Below are positions 46,953 to 56,699 of a DNA stretch of 64,000 bases, one piece after another; position 1 is the first letter of the stretch, and the number at the start of each line of letters is the position of its first letter. Source of the stretch: Allomyces arbusculus (taxonomy: Eukaryota > Blastocladiomycota > Blastocladiomycetes > Blastocladiales > Blastocladiaceae); contig JADHYV010000004.1 of the NCBI GenBank assembly GCA_027604705.1, positions 310,001-374,000 on the forward strand, given 5' to 3'. The notes beneath the pieces were generated by a model that worked only from the letters and a program-made list of their open reading frames with translations, was not told the DNA's origin and did not search any database. The translations under genes were made by a program, and so were the position numbers.

Positions 46953-49305
46953 ATGTCGTCGACCTCGGCTCCGGCCACCCCCGCCCCGTGCACCCCGGCC
47001 ACGACCTCGGTACGCTTGCTCCACGCTCGAGAATGCTGCTCTCGACCTTCTCCACCCGAAATCTGACCTGATCGCTTGGTATTTATTCGTTTTCTCTAGG
47101 CCGACGCTGCTCAGCTCCAGGGCCAGATCCAGACCGTCAACGCGTCGTCGTCGGGCCACGGCGCGACCAACGTGACGGCCACCCAAGGGCAGCTGCAGGG
47201 GCAGGAGGNNNNNNNNNNNNNNNNNNNNNNNNNNNNNNNNNNNNNNNNNNNNNNNNNNNNNNNNNNNNNNNNNNNNNNNNNNNNNNNNNNNNNNNNNNNN
47301 NNNNNNNNNNNNNNNNNNNNNNNNNNNNNNNNNNNNNNNNNNNNNNNNNNNNNNNNNNNNNNNNNNNNNNNTCCAGACCGTCAACGCGTCGTCGTCGGGC
47401 CACGGCGCGACCAACGTGACGGCCACCCAAGGGCAGCTGCAGGGGCAGGAGGTCTCGGCCACTGCCGGTCACGGTTCGTCGTCGGTTGACGCCGCTCAGC
47501 TCCAGGGCCAGTTCCAGACGGTCAACGTGTCGTCGTCGGGTCATGGCGCCACGAACGTGACGGCTTCGCAGGGCCAGATCCAGGGCCAGACCGTTGAGGC
47601 TTCGGCCGCTGGTCACCACGGCGCGTCGTCGGTTTCGGCTACGCAGGTGCAGGGCCAGTACCAGGAGATCAACGCGTCGTCGGGCGCCGGCTGCCACGGT
47701 GGCGCCGATGTGCACGTCGCGCAAGGTCAGGCGCAGTACCAGGAGGCCTCTGCCTCGGCACACGGCAGCTCCAACGTCCACGTCTCGCAGGGCCAAGCCC
47801 AGTACCAGTCGGCTGATGTTTCGGCGCACGGCAGCACCAACGTGCACGTTTCGCAGGGCCAAGCTCAGTACCAGGAGATCAACGCCTCTGCGCACGGCCA
47901 CGGCGCGACCAACGTCTCGGCAACGCAATTCCAGGGCCAGCAGCAGTCGATTGACGTCCACGGTGCGTCCGTGAACGCGACGCAGGTCCAGGGCCAGACG
48001 CAGACCGTCTCGGTCTCGGGGTCGTCGTCGGCGCACGCCACGCAGGCTCAGACGCAGCACCAGACCGTCACGGTCACCGCCGACCCGCATTGCGCCCCGG
48101 TCGTTGTCCCCGCCGAGCACTGCACTCCCGTCGTCGTTCCGGCTGAGCACTGCACTCCCGTTGTCGTTCCGGCCGAACACTGCACTCCTATCGTCGTTCC
48201 GGCACCCGCCTGCCCGGCTCCGGTCGTCACGCCAGCCGCGCCGTGCGCTCCCGCTGCCACCCCGGCCGCGCCCGTTACGCACCCTGCTGTCCCCGCGAAG
48301 TACGACGACGGTATGTGGTGGAGCGGCAAGTATGAGGGTGGTAACACTGGTTTCGACGACGGTATGTGGCACGGTGGTGTCTCGACGCACGCCACGCCCG
48401 CCGCGCCGGCCCCCGTCCACACCGCCGACCCGGCTCCGTGCACTCCCGCGCCGGTCCAGGACCCGTGCGTGCCCGTTGTGCCGGCCCCGGCCCCAGCGCC
48501 CCACTGCGCACCGATTGATGTGCACGCGTGCACCTCGACCTCGGTCAACGTTTCGCAGGCGCAAGCGCAGACGCAGTCGGCGTCCGTTTCGGGCCACGGC
48601 TCGGTCAACGCCTCGCAGGGCCAGTGGCAGGCGCAGAACATTGACGTCTCGGGCCACGGCTCCGTCAATGCCTCGCAGGGCCAGTGGCAGGCGCAGACCA
48701 TCGATGTGTCGGCCGGCCACGCTCACGGCAACTCGTCGATCGATCTGTCGCAGTTCCAGTCGCAGTTCCAGCAGCTCAACATTGACGGCCACCACGGCGC
48801 GTCGGTGAACGCCAACCAGGGTCAGTGGCAGTACCAGGATGTCTCGGCGTCGGCGCACGGCCACGCGCACGCTGATGTGTTCGCGCAGCAAGCGCAGGGC
48901 CAGTACCAGACGATCAACGCGTCGGGCAACGGCCACGCTGATGTGTTCGCGCAGCAGGCTCAGTTCCAGGGCCAGGACGTCTCCGTCTCGGCTCACGGCC
49001 ATGGCGCTGATGTGTTTGCTCAGCAGGCGCAGTTCCAGGGCCAGGACATCTCGGCCTCGGCTTCGGGTCACGGCCACGCCGACGTCTTCGCGCAGCAGGC
49101 GCAGTTCCAGACGCAGGACGTCTCGGTTTCGGGTCATGGCAACGCCGATGTGTTCGCTCAGCAGGCGCAGTTCCAGACGCAGTCGCTCGACGCTTCGGCG
49201 CACGGCCACGGCTCGGTCGATGTCTCGGCTTTCCAGGCGCAGGGCCAGGCTCAGTCGGTCGACATCCACTCGGCTGTCGTTGCCCACCCGGCCGGTCTGT
49301 GCTAA
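46953..49305 (+). CDS. Gln/His-rich repeat protein, unknown family (paralogue 1)
   Basis: Exon 1 (46953-47009) encodes 19 residues ending ATTS; exon 2 (47100-49305) encodes the rest, about 680 or more, interrupted by an assembly gap. The protein is mostly irregular repeats of about 16-24 residues with consensus S-x-HG-x-x-NV-x-x-SQ-x-Q-x-Q-x-Q-x-[IV]-[ND]-[VA]-S, for example HGSVNASQGQWQAQTIDVS and HADVFAQQAQFQGQDVSVS. In the middle are four VPAEHCTPVV-like decapeptides (48082-48201), a Pro/Ala linker, and the motif YDDGMWWSGKYEGGNTG with DDGMW (48301-48378). The end reads VDVSAFQAQGQAQ and VDIHSAVVAHPAGLC. There is no signal peptide or membrane helix. Alternating Gln/hydrophobic residues predict stacked beta strands, as in curli-type amyloids or beta-solenoids. 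A structural, self-assembling role is inferred; no family is recognised. Coding is certain: codons are overwhelmingly G/C-ending and repeats stay in frame. Confidence 0.88.
47100..49290 (+). repeat. Tandem degenerate repeats of about 48-72 bp in coding sequence
   Basis: Two blocks (47100 to about 48081, and about 48532 to 49290) flank the Cys/Pro-rich and Trp-rich centre. Units are multiples of three and keep the reading frame. Adjacent units in the last block (ADVFAQQAQFQ five times, with one variant) are nearly identical, indicating recent unit duplication or gene conversion. Confidence 0.88.
47209..47371. other. Assembly gap inside the repeat gene
   Basis: 163 N bases. The 81 bases before the gap (47128-47208) are identical to the 81 after it (47372-47452). 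The stated length shifts the frame by one base relative to the reading frames on either side, so the size is an estimate. The flanking copies may be two true repeat units or one unit placed twice. Confidence 0.95.
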
Positions 49306-50722
49306 GAGGCTCGTCGAGCTTTAGAGCGCGCGTTGCGCCTTTCCAAGCGAGCTGTGCCGTCCATTGAACCCGTTTTGAGCACGCTTGCTTTGGTGGCTGC
49401 CGTTTTCCCCCCCTCATCCCATTTCCGTCTCCCCTGTTTTTTGGTTGCAAGATCTGCATGTAGCCTCATTGATCAGTAATGCATCACTGTATTGATATGC
49501 AATTTGTTGTGCGCGAATTCTTTTCTCACGAGCGCGATGGGTTGTTCTGCCTTGCTTTCCCGACGCTTCGTCGTTGTTAGTCAATATTCTACATTTGCCG
49601 CGGTCGTTGAGCATTAAAAATGACGTCGCGCGCCAGTGGGTGGCGGGCGCGGAGAGGTCGGGTCGCAGGCGGTAGGGAGAAGGCGGTACACGGCAGCTGG
49701 GGAACACGGGATTATTGAATTGAGAAGATGCGCGGCGAGCAGTGGATAGAGATGTGACAAGTTGGGGAGGCGTTGGTCGACCAGACGCCCGCAGCACCGT
49801 GAGCATGGTCGGATTCGAACTGGGGCCTGACGCACAGCCTCGTTCAATGCCCTGAGTTGGAGTGATCAGCCGTCGTTGGCCCGAGCGTCGCGCGAGCCGC
49901 CGCTGGCCGAATCTGAGGACAATTGCGAGCGTTGCGGGAGCCGTCGGGCCGCTGTCCATGGGTGGCCCTGCGACAGCGCTCTTAGTAATTCCTCCTGAAT
50001 CAGGACGATCAGGACGATCAGGACTGCACGGTTCGTGCTTGCTCGCGTGAGCGATCTGCCGTTTTCCGGCACCTCAGAAAATAAGAAACATGATGAATAT
50101 AAGTTTGAACGGTTGAACGAGCAAGCTGACCGCGCCGCGATTACTGTCACCTTCAACCGGCTTCAATGATGCCGCGTGCCGTAAATATGCACGCTGTGCC
50201 AGCACCGGCCACCCTTTCTTCTTCCACCACCATTCGGCATGACGGCGGAGCCCGTGCTGTTATCCAAAGCATTGTGGTGGGAAACGCCGAGATGCGCGCG
50301 AAACCGTTGACAAAACTTCCCGCACGACCTTCCCGCCGGTGGTGTTCATGCACGCATGGCGCCGAGCTTCTCGCCATTGTCATTGCACACCAGCATGCAC
50401 GCCCCCTTCCGTGCAAACGTGCAAGCACTGATCCGTACACCGCTCGATCGTGCACTGGAATCACATCCACCACCACCATCGGCTCAGCGTTTGCTGCGCC
50501 CGCAACCCTGGCCCACGTCGAGTTGTTTCCAGAAGCGTGCGCTGACTTGCAAGTAACGACGATCGGACAGGGCAGACGGCGCGCACCATTGTTTGACGGC
50601 ATCTCCTTGCCGACTTGCACGCAACAATGGAACCATGCTTTGACTGGCGATGCCTATTGTCCCTGTGCACGAGCACGATCGCGACGACCGATCAGCGCGG
50701 TTCGCCCGGGTGTGCTTGCGTC
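49306..50722. other. Gene-poor spacer between the two repeat genes
   Basis: About 1.4 kb holding the 3' flank of the first repeat gene and the upstream region of the second. A tRNA-like TTCGAA stretch near 49810 (minus strand) does not form a T-arm or acceptor stem. Open frames show no domain or codon bias. Confidence 0.5.
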
Positions 50723-50737
50723 TATATAAACTGGCCG
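50723..50737 (+). promoter_or_regulatory. TATA box with GC extension, second repeat gene
   Basis: TATATAAACTGGCCG lies 73 bp before the ATG at 50796 and differs by one base from the element before the first repeat gene. The conserved sequence extends beyond the TATA core into the adjoining GGCCG, suggesting common regulation or a recent duplication of the promoter. Confidence 0.75.
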
Positions 50738-50795
50738 CCGCGCGCCCCCGTCGTCCGCCATCATTACCACAAACTTGCACTCTACTCTCTCCACC

Positions 50796-52407
50796 ATGTC
50801 CACCACGCCTGCTAGCAACCCCACGACTTCGGTACGTGTGTTGTAGGCGACTTTAATGGCAGCAATCTCGCGAGCGTCTCGCAAAAAGCCTCGTTTGCGC
50901 TTATTTCAAGCGCTTTCTGATCCACCGCGTTCTTTTTCCTTCCTCTTGTTGCCTCGACGCGTCGACCCAGCAGCAGCAGATCTCGCACGCGGATCACGAC
51001 CATCACGATCATCACGACCATCACGACCATGATCACCACGATCACGACGACCACGATCACGACCAGCACGATCATGCCGTGCCCGTGACGGCGACACAGG
51101 AGCAGCACCAAGGCCCCGATGCGTCGACGACAGGCACCAGCAGCAGCACGACCACGGAGTCGGCGCAAGCGCAAGCGCAATCGCAGCAGGTGGAAACGAC
51201 GGTTGGCCAAGCAACTCAAGGACAGCAGCAGGATCAGCAGACCGCGGCCGTGTCGGATCATGCCTCCCACGCTGCAGACGCGTCAGAGGCGCAAGCGACT
51301 GCACAACAACCAGCCGCGCCAACCGCGCTGGACGCGCACCACGACCATGACAGTCACGCACATGGCGATGCGGCTGCCACGTCGTCCGTGCCAGCGCCCG
51401 AGGCGCAAGCGCAGGCTCAGCCGTCGACCACCGCTGCCGCCCCGGATGCGCATCACGACCATCATCACGATCGCGCTCACACTGAGCCGGCTGCCGCAGC
51501 GCCCGTAAACGCGACCCCGTCAGACGCGCACGACCACGACGCCATGGGCCATGACCACGCGCACGCTGCCCAACCCACGGCTGCGTCGACCGCCACGTCG
51601 CAACCCGAGGCGCAGTCGACGACGGCAACCTCGACTTCGTCCGACGCGCATGAGCACCACGACCACGACGCGCACACCAATCACACGCACCCGACGGCGG
51701 ATCCGCATGCGACGGCAATGCCCGTTCAGTATGACGACGGGTCGTGGTGGCAAGGGAAGTGGGAGGGCGGCAATACGGGGGTTGACGACGGAATGTGGTG
51801 GCCGGGCAAGTATCCTGGTGACCATCATGACGGGCAGCATCAAGCGAGCGTGGCGCACGATCACCACGCGCACGCAGACGGGATGGCCGGGGACGCTCAC
51901 CACACGCACGCGGGGGAGCCGTCGCATGACGCGCACCCGGACACGGTCGTCTACGCACACCACGACCATGCAGATGCGTCGGTGCACGCCCACCATGCTG
52001 ACGCGGACGTGTGGGCGATGCACGCGACCATGACGACCTACGACGATGGCCAGTTCCATCAACTCGACTTCGGCGGTTGCGACGATGGCCAGTACCACCA
52101 GCTCGACTTAGGTGGCCACGCGCATGGCGCAGATGCATGGGCCTACCAGCACCAAACGTGGCAATGGCAGTCCGCCGATGCTTGGAGCCACACTCACGGT
52201 ACCAACGACGCTTGGGCTCATCAGCAGCATCAGCCCGGCATGGAAGCGTGGGGTCACGATCACGTGGCGGACATGGTCGCACATCAGGTGCCTGTGCAGT
52301 GGACGCCGTTCGATGCAGTCCCGTGTGTCGATGTTTCGGCGTACCACGTGCAAATGCCACAGGTCGACGTGCATTCGGCCATGGCCGCTGCTCCAACGTT
52401 CGTCTAA
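50796..52407 (+). CDS. His/Asp- and Gln-rich protein, unknown family (paralogue 2)
   Basis: Exon 1 (50796-50831) encodes MSTTPASNPTTS; exon 2 (50971-52407) encodes 478 residues, total 490. The intron sits after the same TTS residues, in phase 0, with the same GTACG donor as in the upstream paralogue. Exon 2 opens with a stretch made almost only of His and Asp (HHDHHDHHDHDHHDHD), then Gln/Ala/Thr-rich sequence with scattered DAHHDHD-type clusters. The shared motif reads YDDGSWWQGKWEGGNTG plus DDGMWWPGKY (51730-51813). Two DDGQ[FY]HQLD[FL]GG units follow, then Trp/His-rich sequence. The end VDVSAYHVQMPQVDVHSAM matches the end of paralogue 1. The His/Asp clusters are likely to bind Zn, Cu or Ni (inference). 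No signal peptide or membrane helix is seen and I recognise no family. Confidence 0.85.
50980..51078 (+). repeat. His/Asp codon repeat (CAC/CAT GAC/GAT)
   Basis: About 100 bases of alternating His and Asp codons, with the trinucleotide pattern CAC-GAC varied at third positions. The variation in synonymous codons suggests selection for the peptide rather than simple slippage. Confidence 0.8.
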
Positions 52408-53795
52408 GCGGCTTGGAACACCCTTGAGCGTTGTGGTCGAGGTCTCGCACGTATTGGGAAGCTTCAGTTTGTCACACTGCCCCTCCATCCCGATTCTCGA
52501 TTGCCAGTATATTTTGCTACTGATTCGGCCTCACTTTTTGGTCCATTGAAGGAATTTCATGTGGAAATGGATCATTTTTTTGCTCAGAAACATATGAAAA
52601 GGCGTTACGATTGGCATGTGGAGCCAAGTATCAACGAGCATCAAGAGCGGTTCAGGCGTCTCGGCTCTGTGGCCCACCATCCTCGCCTCATCAGCCGATT
52701 TGGTTGCAAGTCATTTTATGGTCATCAAACTCGGCCTTCTCCACCCTATTGTGTTTCGTTTACCTATGACACTGCTCGACACGTTAGGCCACCATTTTGC
52801 GGCTCCACAGTGTCCTTTCGGCCAATCGATTTTATGACCTTCCCAGCGTCGCTACACTTCCATGAATGCGATTATGGCTGAATGTGTAAGCACGGGTGCT
52901 GAAAACCAATTATCATATGTAAATCGCCAGCTGCAAGCGCCGTTGTTTGGTGTGCTGGTCGCGATCGTAACACTGCAGGCCGTTGCGTTGGAGAAGCAGG
53001 CAGGAAAATGGTCTCAGAATGAAGCGAGGGAGCAAAACGCCAGCACCACGCGCGGCAGTCATCCATTGCTGCAAAAAGATTTCGAGAGCTCGCGCTTTCA
53101 GCGTGGTGAGCTGCGTTCCCCGCCAATACGGGGCCAGCTTCTAGCGAGCGGATTTCATCGGCAGTGCGGGCGTGAAGAGCGCTGGCAAGTTAGCTGGTTT
53201 TGGCGAGATGGGCAGGGACACGTCGCAGGGCCGGCCAAACCGGTGCCGCCCTGCAGCAGCAGTGGCGGACGCCGGGTCGGCAAAAGCCCGGCCGGTACCC
53301 GGAAGCCGAGCGCTGACCACAAAGAGTGCCCGCTCCCATCGCTCTCACGCGTGCATGCGAGGTGAGATACATATCTGGAGCGGCAGCTGTGGAGGAGTGG
53401 CATTGCGCGAGCGAAGAGTGACAGGCGGTTGCAATGAATGCTCCCTGCGCCCGCGACGAGACTTGGCTGATGAGAGCGGCGCACGAGCACGAACCGTTTT
53501 CTGCCTGCTCTTCGCCCGGCTGCTTTGATGCCCTCTTCCTGCCTACCGCCACCCAAAGTTCACCTCTCCTGCTGCCGGACGCCAGCCATCCTTTCTCTCT
53601 GACGTCCCCCTCGACATCGACTGCACGAGACCGCCCGACTGCTGCCGGTCACTGCACGCCCGCCACGACGTGCACTAGAAGCTCCACGGCCGCCCACTGC
53701 CCTGGACACCCCCGCTCTGCCACGCCGAGCTCTTCGCTGAGTGCTCGGCCCGCCGCCCTCGACCCGTCCTCGACCGTCACCAACCCGCCATCATC
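52408..53795. other. Intergenic region, no gene recognised
   Basis: About 1.4 kb between the second repeat gene and the septin gene. The first 500 bases are less GC-rich. A plus-strand frame of 126 codons (52501-52881) lacks an ATG at its start, has no third-position GC bias and no motif. The last 250 bases are pyrimidine-rich and probably contain the septin promoter and leader. Confidence 0.5.
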
Positions 53796-54851
53796 ATGGT
53801 CCGCCCCCGCCGCAAGGTTGCGACGCCGCTCAACATCATGGTCCGTCTGCTCTCTTTGCGCAGTGGTCTTGACATTATCTGTGTTGTTCGTCAGAAGAGG
53901 CTCACCTGACTGTGCGCCGCCGTTGGTTGCAAACCATAGGTCTGTGGCCGTGAGGGCGTTGGCAAGTCGGTGTTCCTGCGCACGCTGCTCGCGTCGCTTG
54001 CGCTCAACGGCAAGCTCGTTGACGCGACGCAGGCGACGCCCGTGCCGATTGGCTCGGCCGACACGCGCATCAAGGTGCACCAGCCGGTCGATGTGGATGT
54101 GGCGCCCGGTCTCCGTGTGGCCCTGACGCTTATCGACACCCCCGGGCTCCCGTACTCCGCGTCGGCGACGGGCGATGCCGCGCAGTCCGCGGAGATGGCC
54201 ACGGTCGTGGGCTACATTGAGTCGCAGTTTGAGCGCTTTTTGATTGAGGAGCTCAAGGTCAAGCGTAACGCCAAATCGCACGACACGATGGTGCACGCCG
54301 TGCTCTACCTGCTCCCGCCCATGGTGCCGTTCCACCCGGTCGACTTGGCCGCGATCCAGACGCTCTCGGTTCGCGCCAACGTGATCCCGCTGCTCGCGCA
54401 CGCCGACAGTATCACGAACCGCCAGCTTGAGACAATCAAGGCCGCGCTCTACAAGACGCTCGCCGACACGATGCCGCTGCTCGACTTTGCCACGGCCGAC
54501 ATGGACGGCGACGGCACGATCGACGACGAGGAGGAGGAGCAGTTTGTGGCCGAAATGGCCGAGCTCAAGGGCGCGCTGCCGCTCACGGTCATTGGTGCCG
54601 AGTTCCCGCTGCCGGGCCAGCCCAAGGGCGCGAGCGAGTACCTCGAGATTGACGGCAAGAAGGTTCTTGGCCGTGCCTACAAGTGGGGTGCCGTCAACGT
54701 CGACGACCCGGAGCACTGCGAGCTGCACCGCCTCAAGTTCTTGATCTTCGACTTTGCCTTGCCCGGTCTGCTCGCGAGCACCAAGAACATCCTCTACGAG
54801 TCGTACCGTACCGAGCGTCTCATGGCCCACGCAGGCGGCAAGCAGGCTTAG
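53796..54851 (+). CDS. Divergent septin GTPase
   Basis: Two exons (53796-53840, 53940-54851) give 318 residues. Exon 1 ends TPLNIM and exon 2 begins VCGREGVGKSVFLRTLLAS, so the intron interrupts the typical septin start just before the P-loop. G3 is DTPG (LTLIDTPGLPYS). The septin region FERFLIEELKVKRN followed by DTMVHAVLYLLPP is present. The G4 position is AHAD (LLAHADSITNRQL) instead of the usual AKAD. The septin unique element is clear: YKWGAVNVDDPEHCELHRLK. The protein ends shortly after, without the coiled coil found in many septins, and contains an acidic insert (DGDGTIDDEEEEQF). Septins form filaments at membranes and division sites. The changed G4 and missing tail make this an atypical member, perhaps with altered nucleotide handling. 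Confidence 0.87.
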
Positions 54852-55184
54852 ATTTTTGTTATCGGGATTTGAGTTCACTTTTTGTTGGCCAGAGCCGCCG
54901 CCGAGGGGGGCCAACGCAAAATTGGGAAGGCTGTACGCTGTGTTGTAATTATCGTCTTTTTGTTTTTAGTTTCGGCCACGACTGGCTGGCCCAAACGTAA
55001 CATCAATCAAACGTGTCGTTCAATCCGTGTCTTCTGGTATTTGTCGGGGCCGCTCGCTTGCTATAATGGGTTATTCTCATCTCGTCTCGTCTCTCCCTCG
55101 ACATGACGACGAGTCCCGACTTGAGTTCGACGACGTCTTTGTACAGCCAAGCAGGCCGCGTGACCAGTCGCGAGCTCGCGAGGT
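54852..55184. other. Convergent intergenic region
   Basis: 333 bp between the stop codons of the septin and zinc-finger genes, which point at each other. T-rich in the middle, consistent with 3' ends; nothing else seen. Confidence 0.45.
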
Positions 55185-56114
55185 TCACGACGAACCTGGC
55201 CGTCCTTGCTCTTGCCCTTGCTGCTGCTTCTTATCGTTGCCTTTCGGTCGCACAAACGTGCGCCCACGTTCACCACCAAACACGACCTTGCTCGGCACGA
55301 CCAGCTTGGCGACGCGCGCTTCCAAATCGGCCATGACCACATCCTCGTCGTCGTCCTTCACATCCACCTGTGCCGCCGACTCCACCTTGGCATCCGTCGC
55401 CATCTGGTCCACATCGTCGTCGACCCCCGATGGCGCCAACACTTCGGCCCCGTACGCGACCCGCGCGCTGATCTCCTGCACCCACGCTAGGTCCCATTTG
55501 TGCTCGGCGACCGCATGTACGATCCGTGCCGCGCGCGTCCGGAACGATTCGCGGCACTGCGACGACAGGCACGGAAAGACAGAGTCGCCGCGGCGGTAAC
55601 GCGCCCAGAAAAACGCCGAGTGGCCCTCTTCGAGGTGCGCGTCGAGCATGTGCGCCGACGGAAAGACACGGCCGCAGCACGCGCGGCTCATGTGCGTCGT
55701 GGGCACGCCGCACCGGTGCCAGTGATCGGCGCGCACGTGCCGCTCGATGGCTTGCTGCGTGGGAGCGCGGCGCTTGCACCACGGCACTTGACACTCGAAC
55801 CGCGACCGCGCGGGGGTGGGGGTCGCGGTGGAGGTCGTGGAAGGTGGACTTGACGCGGTCGCTTGCACCGATTGTTGTGGTGCGGCCGGCAACGGCTGCT
55901 GATCTTGGGTCGGCGCGGCGTCATCGTGCTCGTCGACGACGCGGATCCACTTGCGCATCTGCATCATTTCTTCGCCATCGTCTTGGTCGTCAGTGTCGCC
56001 ACGACGGCGCTTGCCCTTGCCGGTCGGAGGGGCGTTACTTGACGAACTGGCCTGCATGGTCGTGTTCGGGGTCGCGTGCGGATCTTGGGTTTGCTGCGTC
56101 GTGCCGGACAGCAT
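55185..56114 (-). CDS. C2H2 zinc-finger protein, ZNF511-like
   Basis: A single exon of 309 residues. The N-terminal 120 residues are Gln/Ser/Thr-rich with a basic patch (GKGKRRRGD). Three zinc-finger-like units follow: FECQVPWCKRRAPTQ then ERHVRADH; CCGRVFPSAHMLDAHLEEGH; and CLSSQCRESFRTRAARIVHA then VAEHKWD. The spacing of these fingers, the FPS and LEEGHS context, and the Cys-poor acidic C-terminal region are like animal and fungal ZNF511 proteins, whose molecular role is poorly known. The protein ends with a Lys/Gln/Gly-rich basic tail (GGERGRTFVRPKGNDKK). Nuclear localisation is likely from the basic stretches. Identity as a ZNF511 orthologue is a moderate call made from finger arrangement only. 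Confidence 0.75.
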   Translation of the reverse strand: MLSGTTQQTQDPHATPNTTMQASSSSNAPPTGKGKRRRGDTDDQDDGEEMMQMRKWIRVVDEHDDAAPTQDQQPLPAAPQQSVQATASSPPSTTSTATPTPARSRFECQVPWCKRRAPTQQAIERHVRADHWHRCGVPTTHMSRACCGRVFPSAHMLDAHLEEGHSAFFWARYRRGDSVFPCLSSQCRESFRTRAARIVHAVAEHKWDLAWVQEISARVAYGAEVLAPSGVDDDVDQMATDAKVESAAQVDVKDDDEDVVMADLEARVAKLVVPSKVVFGGERGRTFVRPKGNDKKQQQGQEQGRPGSS

Positions 56115-56699
56115 GGTGGAGAACGAGGCGACAGGAGCGGTCTGCGGAAAGTGACCGGTCAGGTTGCGATTGGTGATGTGGGGTGATTTTGCGATGTGGG
56201 TAAATCGAGTTTGATCAAAGAAAAATGAGCATTATCTTCGTCTCTGCACGAGCACCCTCGCACGAGCACCCTCGTAATGACCTTGACTATTGGCCATCAA
56301 CGAGGCCCACCAACTCCACTCGAGGCCGTTCCCGGCGTCATTCCCGACCTTCTCCACCCGGAGGTTCCTTGCAGAGGGTGGCCAGAATGGGGGTGCTGTT
56401 GGCCTGATCGCAACACGACAGGCCTGTACGGATCCGCTCCAACACAATCGCGATCACTTTTTGTCTGCCAGTGGGCGAGGAATGCGATCTGCGAGCGAGC
56501 CATGACCATCCCGCCCGCGCTGAATGGAGTCCGGCAAAAGATTGAGGGACCATCTGTATCGAAAATATTTGGCAAATGAACAGCACTCCACGTCGCGCGA
56601 CCCAAACGAAGCAAAAGACGAGAACAGAATTAAACGAGGCACGAACGAAGCAAAAAACAAGGCAAAATATCCACAAATCGACCAGGCTCATTGTCGCGT
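56115..56699. other. Intergenic region, no gene recognised
   Basis: 585 bp between the zinc-finger start and the RPA190 stop, both on the minus strand. It holds the zinc-finger promoter and RPA190 3' flank. It contains the 12-mer CTTCTCCACCCG (about 56350), also found in introns at about 10213 and 47048. Confidence 0.45.

Noticed and set aside
47137-49287. Open frame of over 700 codons on the minus strand opposite the repeat gene
   Set aside because: It is the antisense of in-frame repeats; codons such as CAG, GGC and TCG give no stops on the other strand. The translation is a repetitive Arg/Leu/Asp sequence with no domain, whereas the plus strand has start, intron and paralogue.
49780-49870. 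Possible tRNA on the minus strand (TTCGAAT stretch)
   Set aside because: The five bases on each side of the loop do not pair as a T-stem, and no acceptor stem or A box at the right distance was found.
52501-52881. 126-codon plus-strand frame after the second repeat gene
   Set aside because: Begins with TTG, not ATG; no bias or family motif; region is less GC-rich than coding DNA here.
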